Positions 1 to 12,960 of a stretch of DNA of 64,000 nt are shown in pieces. The position numbers were made by a program, and so were the translations under genes. The number at the start of each line of letters is the position of its first letter. The stretch's first letter is position 1. Origin of the DNA: Brachypterus glaber (lineage: Eukaryota; Arthropoda; Insecta; Coleoptera; Kateretidae); assembly GCA_958510825.1 (NCBI GenBank), contig OY294049.1:30408774-30472773 (forward strand), in the 5' to 3' direction. A model generated the notes under the pieces. It made no database searches. It was not told the DNA's origin and saw only the letters and a list, made by a program, of their open reading frames with translations.

Positions 1-885
1 ATGTTATGGAGTAAAGAAATTTAGAGTAGAGATGTTAGTCTGCCAAAAAATTGAGATTTTTGAAAAAAAAACAAAAATCTCAAACTTTGAAGGCGCGCAG
101 ATTCTAAACGGTTCGTCCTAAAAATATGTGGGAATGCTCATTGGATTCGTTAATTCTTTCCCTACAAGTTGCCTGACTCGGATAGCAAAAGAAAACAGTT
201 TTTGACCATTTCCCCAAGATTTGGGACTTTTTTGGTAAATTTGGATTTTTTTTTACCCATATTTTTGGAGATATTTGTCGTAGATCAAATCTGAGACCAT
301 ATTATTGTTCCTTGGTCAATTTTACACTAAAAACCCAAATTTCAGCCTTTTAGTACAAAAAACACCTGCGTAATCAAAAATACCCAAATTCAAGTCAAAA
401 ATTTAAAAAAAAAAGAAAAATGGCTACAGTTTAGCCAATAAATTTTTGCGGGACCTAATATTTTGGCTTTTGACTACTCTCTGGGTGGGTAACATGCCCA
501 CCAAAAATCAGCCAAATCGGAGGGGGTCGATGTCAAGTGTGGCTGTTCTTAAATAATTTTACTCATGTCAAAATATCCGTGAACGAACGCACGCTTCTCA
601 GGCTCCCGAGTAGTAGAAGTAAAGTTCCTCGATTTTCGTGAAGAGTACGTAACGATGGATCGAATTTTGTAGGTTATGTGGCATCCTGCATAGTGGTTTT
701 GGGGGAAAACACATAATGCGGCAATCAGGTAAAAGAGCGTATACGCTTAAATTTTATCTGTTTTAAATAATGGAAGCACAGATTTCCAGAATCGAATTTT
801 TTAGTTTAACAATGCAAATTCAACACCTTTTTAAAAAGTTAAAAATTATATGACCAAAAAGAAAATTTAATAAGCTTTAAAATGT
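1..885. other. No gene; AT-rich DNA with one MITE-like segment
   Basis: I see no coding region. A 12-bp perfect stem (TTGAGATTTTTG and its complement, about 50-93) surrounds an A-run. The stretch about 566-645, with the phrase GAGTAGTAGAAGTAAAGTTC, matches the inverted complement of about 13,299-13,382, which lies inside the TIR element at 13,199-14,113. This is probably a fragment of the same element family. Confidence 0.5.
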
Positions 886-2869
886 ACAGTGCGTGTCCTA
901 AGTCTTAATTAGGTCCGCCCTCCTTAACTTTTAAGCGGGTTAAGATATTAACTTTAAATTTTAAACACTTAAATATCATAACCCAAATAATTTTTTAGTA
1001 TATACACGGTGTATTTGGAATAGGGTAGACATTTTAACGGATGATACTACTTTAGACATGTGCGTGCACGCACTGCCCAGTACTGTGCAGTGCGTGTCTT
1101 AAGTCCGACCCCCTTTAAGGGGGCCCCTTAACTATTAAGTTAAATATTATAACCCAAATAATTTTTTGGTATATACACGGTGTATTTGAAATAGGGTCGA
1201 AATTTAAACGGGTGATTCTACTTTAGACATGTGCGTGCGCGCACTGTACAGTGCGTGTCTTGGGACTTAATTAGGTCCGCCCTCCTCAACTTTTAAGCAG
1301 CTTAAGGGCATATCCACAGGCTCGCATAACAACATAGTACATAAGAATGCGATGAAGTGATTGACTTGATGGGCCGCCATGTATCTTGTTGTGGTAATAT
1401 GACTTTTCTTATAATATAATTCCTTTGTTTAATATATTATTTCTCTGCCAAATCTTAATTTACCAGCTGGTGCCGCCTGAATGGTAGCACTTCGACAAGT
1501 GTTTTATAGCCTTAACCACTTGACACTAATGACTGGTGACTACAATCTGTTTAGATCTATATACCATCGGGTAATAAATAAAAATCATATTAACCAATTT
1601 TTAGGGAGCTTTTGTTCGGTAACGAGAGTCAAAGTAAAAGTAAGATTTTGTAAGCTAATAAAGTTTTATTAAAATATAATTAAAATCCATAATTTCGATC
1701 AATCGATCCTGCAGCTTTCCTTTCAAAATCCTAATCTAATTAACATAATTTTAGCCTAACTATAACCAATAGATTTTCAGCGTCATGACTCCAATATAGA
1801 AATTTCAACTATTTCAAATGTATAAAAAACCCTTCGCGACACAATAAAAGTTCCATTATTCCCATTTAATTCTAGTCCATGATTATTAAAAAGTTTATTT
1901 AAGATTTATTAAAAGTTTATTAAAAGTTCATTAAATTAAAATCACCCCGATAAAAAGTCTAAATTCGAATATTAAAGTTCCATTAAATTTCTATCCCGAT
2001 AAAAAAATGCAAGTTATTAAATGTCCATAATTACACTTACATATTTTAAACATTGGTTCACTCACTGAATTTATTATTTAAAATATTTTAATGTTAGCGG
2101 AGCAAACTATCGTGACCGTACTCGCGAAATATCTGTTCCTTTTCAACTAAAAATCTGAGCTTTTATACCCTATATTCGCATAAATATAAATTTAATTGCC
2201 AAAACCTTTTAGTTTAACTACGCCGACAAACAAATCGAGAGCAATTCGTTATAATTCACGTCAACATTAATAACCAAACTGGACATTTCTTTGGCATTGA
2301 TTTAATGTTGAAAAGCATGAATCACAAGGAGATCACCGCATCTAGGTCAGTCAGCGCAGTAAATTAAAAAGCGCTCTTTTCAGTAGTGTCACAATAATCA
2401 TTCCGCCATACGTGATTTATGAAGTACTTAACTATGCCGCTACTACAGGGTGTTATAAAAATTGTAATTCGGCACTTTCAACTAATTCTTACATTTTCGG
2501 AAACAAATAATGTTTAGCAATCCATATAGAAAATAAACATTTTTTAACTAAAATGGATTGCGTCACACCACATTGTAAGCCAATCACGGCATCGCATTCT
2601 TATGTTCTTATGCAAGTTTCTGGATAGGCCTTAATTAAGGTATTAACTTTAAATGTGAAACAGGGTCCGAAATTTTAACTCCAGACTACTCCAGACAGGT
2701 GCGTGCTTGCACGCACTGTACAGTGCGTACAGTGCATGTCTTTAGACTTAATTAAGTCCACACTCCTTAACTTTTGAGCGGCTTAAGATATTACCTTTAA
2801 ATGTGAAACACTTAAATATCATAACCCAAATAATTTTTTGGTATATGATATGCATGTTTGGCCTGTTTT
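886..2869 (+). repeat. Short tandem repeat (160-200 bp unit, about 4 copies), interrupted by an inserted element
   Basis: Units begin near 886, 1087, 1248 and 2730 with AGTGCGTGTC and continue with AACTTTTAAGCGG, CATAACCCAAATAATTTTTT and a GTGCGTGCACGCAC palindrome near the unit end. The third unit is split at 1302 by the element that ends at 2634 and resumes at about 2639 with TATTAACTTTAAATGTG. Rejoining the halves recreates the normal unit order. Units differ by indels, so this is an old array. No coding potential is seen. Confidence 0.75.
1302..2634. mobile_element. Non-autonomous TIR element (about 1.33 kb) inserted in a tandem repeat
   Basis: The ends form an imperfect terminal inverted repeat of about 65-75 bp. 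The left end reads GGGCATATCC then GCATAA and ACATAAGAATGCGATG. The complement of the right end reads GGCCTATCC then GCATAA and ACATAAGAATGCGATG. TTAA lies at both outer borders (1302-1305 and 2631-2638). Comparison with uninterrupted neighbouring units suggests a duplicated TTAAG, although an overlapping TTAA makes the exact border ambiguous. The interior is AT-rich and holds no transposase, so this is a MITE-like derivative. TTAA targeting suggests a piggyBac or Kolobok type; that assignment is inference. Confidence 0.7.
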
Positions 2870-3869
2870 CGTTAGTTTAAACTGAATCTAATTATAAAAA
2901 TTTTATAAATTCCCCCCGGGGGGTAGTGGTATTTATTTTAACCCGATGATAAAATTTTTCTAACTTTACCCCCGGGGGATAAATCGTATTTTTTTTTTAA
3001 TATTTACAACGTTTACGTGACAATTAGTGGGTATATTGAAGTTTTTAAGGTGCTTAAACTGAATCTGATAATAAAAATTTTCTAACTCCACCCCGGGGTT
3101 GGGAGTAATCATTTTTAAATATTTACTTTATTTGCATAAAAAATGGTATATTGGGCTTTTTAAGTTCGTAAAAACTGAATCTGATAGTACAAAAATTCTA
3201 ACTTCACTTCGGGGGGTAGAGGTATTTAAGTAAAAAAATTCTAACTTCACTTCGGGGGGTAGAGGTATTTATTTTAACTCGATGATAAACATTTTCTAAC
3301 TTTACGCCCGGGGTATAAATCACACTTCGGGGGGTAGAGGTATTTATTTTAACCCGATGATAAACATTTTTTAACTTTACGCCCGGGGTATAAATCGTAG
3401 ATATCGTAATAATTTTTAAATGTTTACGTGACAATTAGTAGGTATATTAAGGTCGCTTAAGCTAAATCGATAATAGCAATTTTCTAACTCAACCCTCGGG
3501 GTTGTGGGTAATAATTTTTAAATATTTACTTTATTTGCATAAAAAATTTTATATTGGGGATTTTAGGTTCGTTTAAACTAAATCTGATGGTAATAATTTT
3601 CCAACTTCACCCCGCGGGGTAGGGGTATTTATTTTAACCTGATGATAAACATTTTATAACTTTACCCCCGGAGGATAAATCGTAATAATTTTTAAATATT
3701 TACAATGTTTACGTGGCAATTAGTAGGTATATTGAAGTTTTTAATCTGGCTTAAACTAAATCGATAATAACAATTTTCTAACTCAATCCCCGGGGTTGGG
3801 GGTAATAATTTTTAACTTTATTTACGTAAAAGATGATATATTGGGGATTTTAAGTTCGTTTAAACTGAA

Positions 3870-5870
3870 TCTGATGGTAACAATTTTCCAACATTACCCC
3901 GGGGGGTAGGGGTATTTATTTTAACCTGATGATAAACATTTTCTAACTTTACCTCCGGAGGATAAATCCTAATAATTTTTAAATATTTACAATGTTTACG
4001 TGAAAATTAGTGGGTATACTGGACTTTCTAAGTTCGCTTAAACTGAATCTGATCATAACAATTTTCTAACTTCACCCCAGGATTGTGGGTAATCATTTTT
4101 AAATATTTACTTTATTTGCATAAAAAATGGTATATTGGGTTTTTGAGTTCGTAAAAACTGATAGTAAAAATTTTCTAACTTCACTTCGGGGGGTAAGGTA
4201 TTTATTTTAACCCGATGATAAACATTTTCTAACTTTACGTCCGGGGTATAAATCGTAATAATTTTTAAATATTTACAATGTTTACGTGACAATTAGTAGG
4301 TATATTGAAGTTTTTAAAGTCGCTTAAACTGAATCGATAATAACAATTTTCTAACTCAACCTCCGGGGTTGGGGGTAATCATTTTTAACTTTATTTACGT
4401 AAAAAATGGTATATTGGGGATTTTAAGTTCGTTTAATGTGAATCTGATGGTAACAATTTTCCAACTTCACCCCGGGGGGTAGGGGTATTTATTTTAACCC
4501 GATGATAAACATTTTCTAACTTTACCTCTGGAGGATAAATCCTAATAATTTTTAAACATTTACAATGTTTACGTGAAAATTATTGGGTAAACAGGACTTT
4601 TTAAGTTCGCTTAAACTGAATCTGATAATAACAATTTTCTAACTTCACCCCGGGGTTGTGGGTAATCATTTTTAAATATTTACTTTATTTGCATAAAAAA
4701 TGGTATATTGGGCTTTTTAAGTTCGTAAAAACTGAATCTGATAGTAAAAAATTTCTAACTTCACTTTGGGGGGTAGAGGTATTTATTTTAACCCGATGAT
4801 AAACATTTTCTAACTTTACGCCCGGGGTAGAAATCACACTTCGGGGAGTAGAGGTATTTATTTTAACCCGATGATAAACATTTTTTAACTTTACGCCCGG
4901 GGAATAAATCGTAATAACGGTAATAATTTTTAAATGTTTACGTAACAATTAGTAGGTATATTGAAGTTTTTAAGGTCGCTTAAACTAAATCGATAATAAC
5001 AATTTTCTAACTCAACCCCCGGGGTTGTGGGTAATAATTTTTAAATATATACTTTATTTACGCAAAAAATTTTATATTGGGGATTTTAGGTTCGTTTGAA
5101 CTGAATCTGATGGTAATAATTTTACAACTTCACTTCGGGGGGTAGAGGTATTTATTTTAACCTGATGATAAACATTTTATAACTTTACGCCCGGGGTATA
5201 AATCGTAATAATTTTTTAAATATTTACAATGTTTACGTGGCAATTAGTAGGTATATTGAAGTTTTTAATGTCGCCTAAACTGAATCGATAATAACAATTT
5301 TCTAACTCAACCCCCGGGGTTGGGGGTAATCATTTTTAACTTTATTTACGTAAAAAATGGTATATTGGGGATTTTAGGTTCGTTTAATGTGAATCTGATG
5401 GTAATAATTTTCCAACTTCACCCCGGGGGGTAGGGGTATTTATTTTAACCCGATGATAAACATTTTCTAACTTTACCTCTGGAGGATAAATCCTAATAAT
5501 TCTTAAATATTTACAATGTTTACGTGAAAATTATTGGGTATACAGGACTTTTTAAGTTCGCTTAAACTAAATCTGATAATAACAATTTTCTAACTTCACC
5601 CCGGGGTTGTGGGTAATCATTTTTAAATATTTACTTTATTTGCATAAAAAATGGTATATTGGGCTTTTTAAGTTCGTAAAAACTGAATCTGATAGTAAAA
5701 AATTTCTAACTTCACTTTGGGGGGTAGAGGTATTTATTTTAACCCGATGATAAACATTTTCTAACTTTACGCCCGGGGTAGAAATCACACTTCGGGGGGT
5801 AGAGGTATTTATTTTAACCCAATGATAAACATTTTTTAACTTTACGCCCAGGGAATAAATCGTAATAACC
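3870..5870 (+). repeat. Higher-order repeat of about 951 bp in satellite A
   Basis: The junction phrase CCCGGGGTAGAAATCACAC occurs at 4821 and again at 5772, 951 bases apart. The flanking monomers match closely in order and sequence. A related copy of the junction is at 3307. This marks block duplication of several monomers at once. Outer limits are approximate. Confidence 0.65.
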
Positions 5871-7179
5871 GTAATAATTTTTAAATGTTTACGTGAAAAT
5901 TAGTAGGTTTATTAAAGTTTTTAAGGTCGCTTAAACTAAATCGATAATAACAATTTTCTAACTCAACCCCCGGGGTTGTGGGTAATCATTTTTAAATATT
6001 TACTTTATTTGCGTAAAAAATTTTATATTGGGGATTTTAGGTTCGTTTAAACTGAATCTGATGGTAATAATTTTCCAACTTCACCCCGGGGGGTAGGGGT
6101 GTTTATTTTAACCTGATGATAAACATTTTATAACCTTACCCCCGGAGGATAAATCGTAATAATTTTTAAATATTTACAATGTTTACGTGGCAATTAGTAG
6201 GTATATTGAAGTTTTTAATGTCGCTTAAACTGAATCGATAATAACAATTTTCTAACTCAATCCCCGGGGTTGGGGGTAATCATTTTTAACCTTATTTACG
6301 TAAATAATAGTAAATTGGGGATTTTAAGTTCGCTTAAACTGAATCTGATAATAACAATTTTCTAACTTCACCCCAGGGTTGTGGGTAATCATTTTTAAAT
6401 ATTTACTTTATTTGCATAAAAAATGGTATATTGGGCTTTTTGAGTTCGTAAAAACTGAATCTGATAGTAAAAACTTTCTAACTTCACTTCGGGGGGTAGA
6501 GGTATTTATTTTAACCCGAGGATAAACATTTTCTAACTTTACGCCCGGGGTATAAATCGTAATAGTTTTTAAATATTTACAATGTTTACGTGGCAATTAG
6601 TAGGTATATTGAAGTTTTTAATGTCGCTTAAACTAAATCGATAATAACAATTTTCTAACTCAACCCCAGGGGTTGTGGGTAATCATTTTTAAATATTTAC
6701 TTTATTTGCATAAAAAATGGTATATTGGCTTTTTAGGTTCGTAAAAACTGAATCTGATAGTAAAAATTTTCTAACTTCACTTCGGGGGGTAAGGTTTGGA
6801 CTTTTTTTATTTTAACCCGATGATAAACATTTTCTAACTTTACGCCCGGGGTATAAATCGTAATAATTTTTAAATATTTACAATGTTTACGTGACAATTA
6901 GTAGGTATATTGAAGTTTTTAAAGTCGCTTAAACTAAATCGATAATAACAATTTTCTAACTCAACCCCAGGGGTTGTGGGTAATCATTTTTAAATATTTA
7001 CTTTATTTGCGTAAAAATCGTATATTGGGGATTTTAAGTTCGTTTAAACTGAATCTGATGGTAATAATTTTTCAACTTCACCTCAGGTGGTAGGGCTATT
7101 TATTTTAACCTGATGATATTAATTCAACTCAACCCCCGGGGTTGGTGTAATAATTTTTAACTTTATTTACGTAAAAAAT

Positions 7180-7785
7180 CCCCAACATACCATTTTATGC
7201 GTAAATAAAGTTAAAAATGATTACCCCCAACCCCGGGGGTTGAGTCAGAAAATTGTTATTATCGAATCAGTTTAAGCGACATTAAAAACTTCCTTCAATA
7301 TACCTACAAGTAAACATTGTAAATATTTAAAAATTATTACGATTTATCCTCCGGGGGTAAAGTTTTAAAATGTTTATCATCAGGTTAAAATAAATACCCC
7401 TACCCCCGGGGTGAAGTTGAAAAATTATTACCATCAGATTCAGTTTAAACGAACTTAAAATCCCCAATATACCATTTTTTACGCAAATAAAGTAAATATT
7501 TAAAAATGATTACCCACAACCCCGGGGGTTGAGTTAGAAAATTGTTATTATCGATTTAGTTTAAGTGACCTTAAAAACTTCAATATACCTACTAATTGTC
7601 ACGTAAACATGCTAAATATTTAAAAATTATTACGATTTATAACCCGGGCGTATAGTTAGAAAATGTTTATCATCGGGTTAAAATAAATACTTCTACCCCC
7701 CGAAGTGAAGTTAGAAAATGTTTACTATCAGATTCAGTTTTTACGAACCTAAAAAGCCAATATACTATTTTTTATGCAAATACTG
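7180..7785 (-). repeat. Inverted block of satellite A
   Basis: From about 7180 the monomers read as the reverse complement of the surrounding array: CAACCCCGGGGGTTGAG followed by a GATTCAGTTTAAG-type phrase. Forward orientation resumes near 7785. The left junction is a hairpin, with a CTTTATTTACGTAAAA-like arm facing a TTTTATGCGTAAATAAAG arm across about 12 bases. Confidence 0.75.
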
Positions 7786-8132
7786 GACTTTTTAAGATCG
7801 CTTAAATTGAATCTGATAATAAAATTTTTCTAACTCCACCCCCGGGGTTGGGGTAATCATTTTTAAATATTTACTTTATTTGCGTAAAAAATGGTATATT
7901 GAGGATTTTAAGTTCGTTTAAACTGAATCTGATGGTAATAATTTTTCAACTTCACCCCGGAGAGTAGGGGTATTTATTTTAACCCGATGATAAACATTTT
8001 CTAACTTTACCCCCGGAGGATAAATCTTAATAATTTTTAAATATTTACAATGTTTACGTTTAAATGGGTGGGTATACTGCACTTTTTAAGATCGCTTAAA
8101 CTGAATCTAATATAACAATTTTCAATATTTAC

Positions 8133-10353
8133 TTTATTTGCGTAAAAAGCCCAATATACCATTTTTACGCAAATAAAGTTAAATATTTAAAAATTATTAC
8201 CCCCAACCCCGGGGGTGGAGTTAGAAAATTGTTATATTAGATTCAGTTTAAGCGATCTTGAAAACTCCAATAAAAAACTCCTACTAATTGTCACGTAAAT
8301 AATGTAAATATTTAAATCTGATATTAGGTAACAATTTTTCAACTTCACCCCGGGAGGTAGGGGTATTTATTTTAATCCGATGATATTAATTTTATAATTT
8401 TGCCCCTGGGGGATAAATCGTATTTTTTTAAATATCTACAATGTTTACGTGAAAGTTAGTAGGTATATTGAAGTTTTTAAGGTCGCTTAAACTAAATCGA
8501 TAATAACAATTTTCTAACTCAACCCCCGGGGTTGTGGGTAATCATTTTTAAATATTTACTTTATTTGCGTAAAAAATGGTATATTGGGGATTTTAAGTTC
8601 GTTTAAACTGAATCTGATGGTAACAATTTTCCAAATTCACCCCGGGGTGTAGGGGTATTTATTTTAACCCGATGATAAACTTTTTCTAAATTTACCCCCG
8701 GAGGATAAATCCTAATAATTTTTAAATATTTACAACGTTTACGTGAAAATTAGTGGGTATACTGGACTTTTTAAGTTCGCTTAAATTGAATCTGATAATA
8801 AAAATTTTCTAACTCTACCCCTGGGGTTGGGGGTAATCATTTTTAAATATTTACTTTCTTTGCGTAAAAAATTACATATTGGGTTTTTAAGTTCGTTTAA
8901 ACTGAATCTGATAGTAATAATTTTCTAACTTCACCCCGGGGGGTGGGGAGCATTTATTTTTACCCGATGATAAACATTTTCTTACTTTAACCCAGTGGGA
9001 TAAATCGTAATAAATTTAAATATTTACATTATTTACGTGACAATTAGTAGGTATATTGGACTTTTTAAGATCGCTTAAACTGAATCTGATAATATAATTT
9101 GTCTAACTCCACCCCCGGGGTTGGGGTAATCATTTTTAAATATTTACTTTATTTGCGTAAAAACCCTAATATACCATTTTTACGCAAATAAAGTAAATAT
9201 TTAAAAATTATTACCCCCAACCCCGGGGGGGAGTTAAAAAATTGTTATATCAGATTCAGTTTAAGCGATCTTGAATACTCCAATAAAAAACTCTTACTAA
9301 TTGTCACGTAAATAATGTAAATATTTAAATCTGATATTAGGTAACAATTTTTCAACTTCACCCCGGGAGGTAGGGGTATTTATTTTAATCCGATGATATT
9401 AATTTTATAATTTTGCCCCTGGGGGATAAATCGTATTTTTTTAAATATTTACAATGTTTACGTGAAAGTTAGTAGGTATATTGAAGTTTTTAAGGTCGCT
9501 TAAACTAAATCGATAATAACAATTTTCTAACTCAACCCCCGGGGTTGTGGGTAATCATTTTTAAATATTTACTTTATTTGCGTAAAAAATGGTATATTGG
9601 GGATTTTAAGTTCGTTTAAACTGAATCTGATGGTAACAATTTTCCAACTTCACCCCGGGGTGTAGGGGTATTTATTTTAACCCGATGATAAACTTTTTCT
9701 AAATTTACCCCCGGAGGATAAATCCTAATAATTTTTAAATATTTACAACGTTTACGTGAAAATTAGTGGGTATACTGGACTTTTTAAGTTCGCTTAAATT
9801 GAATCTGATAATAAAAATTTTCTAACTCTACCCCAGGGGTTGGGGGTAATCATTTTTAAATATTTACTTTCTTTGCGTAAAAAATTACATATTGGGTTTT
9901 TAAGTTCGTTTAAACTGAATCTGATAGTAATAATTTTCTAACTTCACCCCGGGGGGTGGGGAGCATTTATTTTTACCCGATGATAAACATTTTCTTACTT
10001 TAACCCCGTGGGATAAATCGTAATAAATTTAAATATTTACATTATTTACGTGACAATTAGTAGGTATATTGGACTATTTAAGATCGCTTAAACTGAATCT
10101 GATAATATAATTTGTCTAACTCCACCCCCGGGGTTGGGGTAATCATTTTTAAATATTTACTTTATTTGCGTAAAAACCCTAATATACCATTTTTACGCAA
10201 ATAAAGTAAATATTTAAAAATTATTACCCCCAACCCCGGGGGGGAGGTAAAAAATTGTTATATCAGATTCAGTTTAAGCGATCTTGAATACTCCAATAAA
10301 AAACTCCTACTAACTGTCACGTAAAACATGTAAATATTTAAATCTGATAGTAG
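8133..10353. repeat. Tandem blocks of 1,013 bp, each with a hairpin junction
   Basis: CTGATATTAG at 8318, the same word at 9331 and CTGATAGTAG at 10344 are exactly 1,013 bases apart. The blocks between them are nearly identical over their length. Each block contains a short inverted stretch opened by a hairpin of CTTTATTTGCGTAAAAA facing TTTTTACGCAAATAAAG (about 8133-8187, 9148-9197 and 10163-10212). The hairpin junction was therefore amplified together with the block. Confidence 0.8.
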
Positions 10354-11074
10354 GTAACAATTTTCCAACTTCACCCCGTAGGGTTATTTATTTTAATCCG
10401 ATGATATAAACTTTATACTTTATCCCCGGGGGATAAATCGTATTCTTTTTAAATATTTACAATGTTTACGTGAAAATTACTAGGTATATTGAAGTTTTTA
10501 AGGTCGCTTAAACTAAATCTGATAATAGTAATTTTCTAACTTCACCCCGGGGTTGGGGGTAATCATTTTTAAATATTTACTTTATTTGCGTAAAAAATTG
10601 TATATTGGGCTTTTTAAGTTCATAAAAACTGAATCTGATAGTAACAATTTTCTAACTTCACTCCGGGGGGTGTATTTATTTTAACCCGATGATAAACATT
10701 TCTAACTTTACCCCGTGGAATATATCGTGATAGTTTTTAAATATTTTCATTATTTACGTGACAATTAGTATATTAGACTTTTTAAGGTCGCTTAAACTAA
10801 ATCTGATAATAACAATTTTATAAATCCATGGGGTTAGGGGTAATCAATTTTTAATATTTACTTTATTTGCGTAAAAATATTTATTAGGGTTTTTAGGTTC
10901 GTTTAAACTAAATCTGATAATACAAATTTTCAAACTTTACCCCGGGGGGTAGGGGTTTTTATTTTAACTCGATGATAAACAAATTCAAATTCTGTTTCTT
11001 AGACCTCAAAACCCCTATATACCTACTATAGTACTACAATTATAATTGTGAGGAAAATATTGAAAACATTTAAA

Positions 11075-12110
11075 ACTTATTGCTTCCCACCCCCCGGGGT
11101 GGAGTTAGAGGTTGGAGTTTCATATACCAATTTCAAGAAAATTACCCCCCGCCCCTCCGGGGGGTGGAATTAGAAAAAAAATATTTGAAGATTCAGTTTT
11201 AGCTACCTCAAAAAGTCCAATATATCAATTTTCAAAATCTACCCCCGTCCCTCAGGGGGGGAGTTAGATTTTTTAAATATCAGATTCACTTTCAGCAACC
11301 TTAAAGCCCCCAATATATCAGTTTTTTAAATCTACCTACCCCCGACCCTCAGGTGGTGGAGTTAGATTTTTTATTATCAGATTCAGTTTCAGTAACCTCA
11401 AAAATACCAATATACCAATTTTTACGAAAAATACCCCCGTCATGCAGGGGGTGGAGTTTTTTATTATCAGATTCACTTTCAGCAATCTTAAAAACCCCAA
11501 TATACCAATTTATACAAAGACTACCCCCGCCCCTCAGGGGGTGGAATTAAAAAAATACATCAGATTTAATTTCGTCAAAAAAAAATTCGTTCGATCTGTC
11601 GGTCGATCCGTCTGTCCGGGAAATATTGGGGTAGGGCAAGGGGGACAAATAGGGAAATATAAAATATTTTTATACAAAAAATTTAAAATTGCTATATAAA
11701 AGGCTTTGGGGTTGCTAAAATAGAATCTGATAATAAAAAAATTAACTCCACCCCCGCAGGGCGAGGGGTAAAGATTTTTATTATTTTCTTCAAAATTAAT
11801 TTCCCTCTACCAATTGGTAGGGTAGGGATTTCGGAGGTCGACAGAACAAAATCTGATAATAAAAATTCTAACTCCATCCCTGAGGGGTGGGGGATGATTT
11901 TCGTGAAAATTGGTATATGGGGGGTTTTGTAGTTGCTTAAACTGAATCTGATAATAAAAAAAATTAATCCACCCCCTGTGGGACAAGGGGTAATTTTCGT
12001 GAAAATTGGTATATTATTGTATTTCCTAAAAGTGAATCTAATAATAAAAAATCCATTTTACGCACAGGGGTGGTAAATGAGAAACCTTTTTTAGTGGGGA
12101 GTGTATTTTA
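11075..12110. repeat. Diverged satellite A monomers, first inverted, then forward
   Basis: From about 11,075 to 11,560 monomers run in reverse (CCCCTCAGGGGGTGGAG then ATCAGATTCA, CCAATATACCAATTT). From about 11,700 to 12,070 they run forward (AATCTGATAATAAAAA, AACTCCACCCCCG). Between them (about 11,575-11,640) is a CTGTCGGTCGATCCGTCTGT segment, one of several such GACAGAC-type cassettes in the window. These monomers resemble the 49.9-53.4 kb array more than the main 2.9-11 kb array. Confidence 0.7.
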
Positions 12111-12794
12111 AACATATTTAGTTGAAAATTTCCATTTTTAACTTTATTTAAACCCCAAAAAAAATGCAAAAAATTGATAGTCAAATAGAGAGTTGTATAA
12201 CACGACCCCCCTTCAGTTTAAAAAAATAGCCCCCATGGCCCCCTGCCTAAATTTTAAAAGCTGTAAATATTAAACATATGCAAAAACATAGTTTGAGTCT
12301 TATTTACGTTCTCCAAATTTAAATTCCATATCTCAACTTGTTAAAAAGTTAAAAGGAGGTGTGACTTTTGAACCGCACTGTATATTTCACTTAAGGAATT
12401 GAATGTGTTGACAATAATATTGAGATTTATACGAGATTTTTTTTTACATATGACCGGATTCAGGGTAGGGAAAGCTTCCCCGGGGCCCGGGTTCGAGGGG
12501 AGTCCGGCGTCGACAGTATCTTTTAGTTTATTCAATTCAATATTGAATTTGAATAAACATGAAGTTAATCACGAACAGGTTGAGCAACTTTTGTAGTAGG
12601 CAAAAAAATAATGAGATTTCATATTTTGGTTATTATTTTTATGAAAAAAGGCCACTAATTAATCAAAAAGAAGAAGATTCTAACCTCTTTCTAGATTTTT
12701 GCAGTATTTACTAGACTAATACTATTTAGCTTTTTGTCAAAAATAGTTGGGAAAGCCTTGTATTCGTGCAAAAATGTTATTTTTTGTGTTTACC
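12111..12794. other. No gene recognised; one GC-rich island
   Basis: AT-rich sequence with a local GC-rich island at about 12,450-12,520 (CCCCGGGGCCCGGG). Short reading frames cross it on both strands but resemble no family I know. Confidence 0.4.
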
Positions 12795-12798
12795 AAAC

Positions 12799-12960
12799 AT
12801 CCAAGTGGATACCAAAGCTGCTTTCGATAGTGTTTGGCACAAGGGTCTGCTGTTTTTTAAGTTAAGTTAAAGCTTATGGATCGTCCAGACTTTATCCAAA
12901 TTATTAGAAGGATATAAAGCTGGCACCAAGAACCCAGCACCCCGTTGAGTGTTGTTCCGA
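12799..12960 (+). pseudogene. Relic of a LINE reverse transcriptase (motif A region)
   Basis: In one frame from 12,805 the translation reads VDTKAAFDSVWHKGLL, the motif A region of non-LTR reverse transcriptases (an aspartate, then AFD.VWH.GLL). The next 90 bases are weakly RT-like (LLEGYKAGTKNP) but carry stops. Nothing else of the element is recognisable nearby. It is an old, short fragment. The motif is distinctive enough to assign to the non-LTR RT family but not to a clade. Confidence 0.6.

Larger units (their letters stand above)
2870..11070. repeat. Satellite A: G/C-clamp satellite with higher-order structure
   Basis: About 8.2 kb of tandem repeats. The core phrase is CTTAAACTGAATCTGATAA, then a G/C clamp (CACCCCGGGG or CCCCCGGGGTTG), then TTTTTAAATATTTAC and a GTATATTGGG tail. 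Monomers of about 110-170 bp alternate as dimers of about 285 bp. One monomer type has an extra block with TAACCCGATGATAAAC and CCCCCGGAGGATAAATC. Clamps recur every 50-110 bp in an otherwise AT-rich background. Several segments are inverted (see separate entries). Short reading frames here are by-products of the repeat. Confidence 0.9.

Noticed and set aside
1481..1672. 63-codon frame inside the MITE
   Set aside because: No similarity to a transposase; AT-rich chance frame.
12341..12596. Two opposing 64-65 codon frames over a GC-rich island
   Set aside because: No domain, no codon evidence and no neighbours; the island alone explains the open frames.
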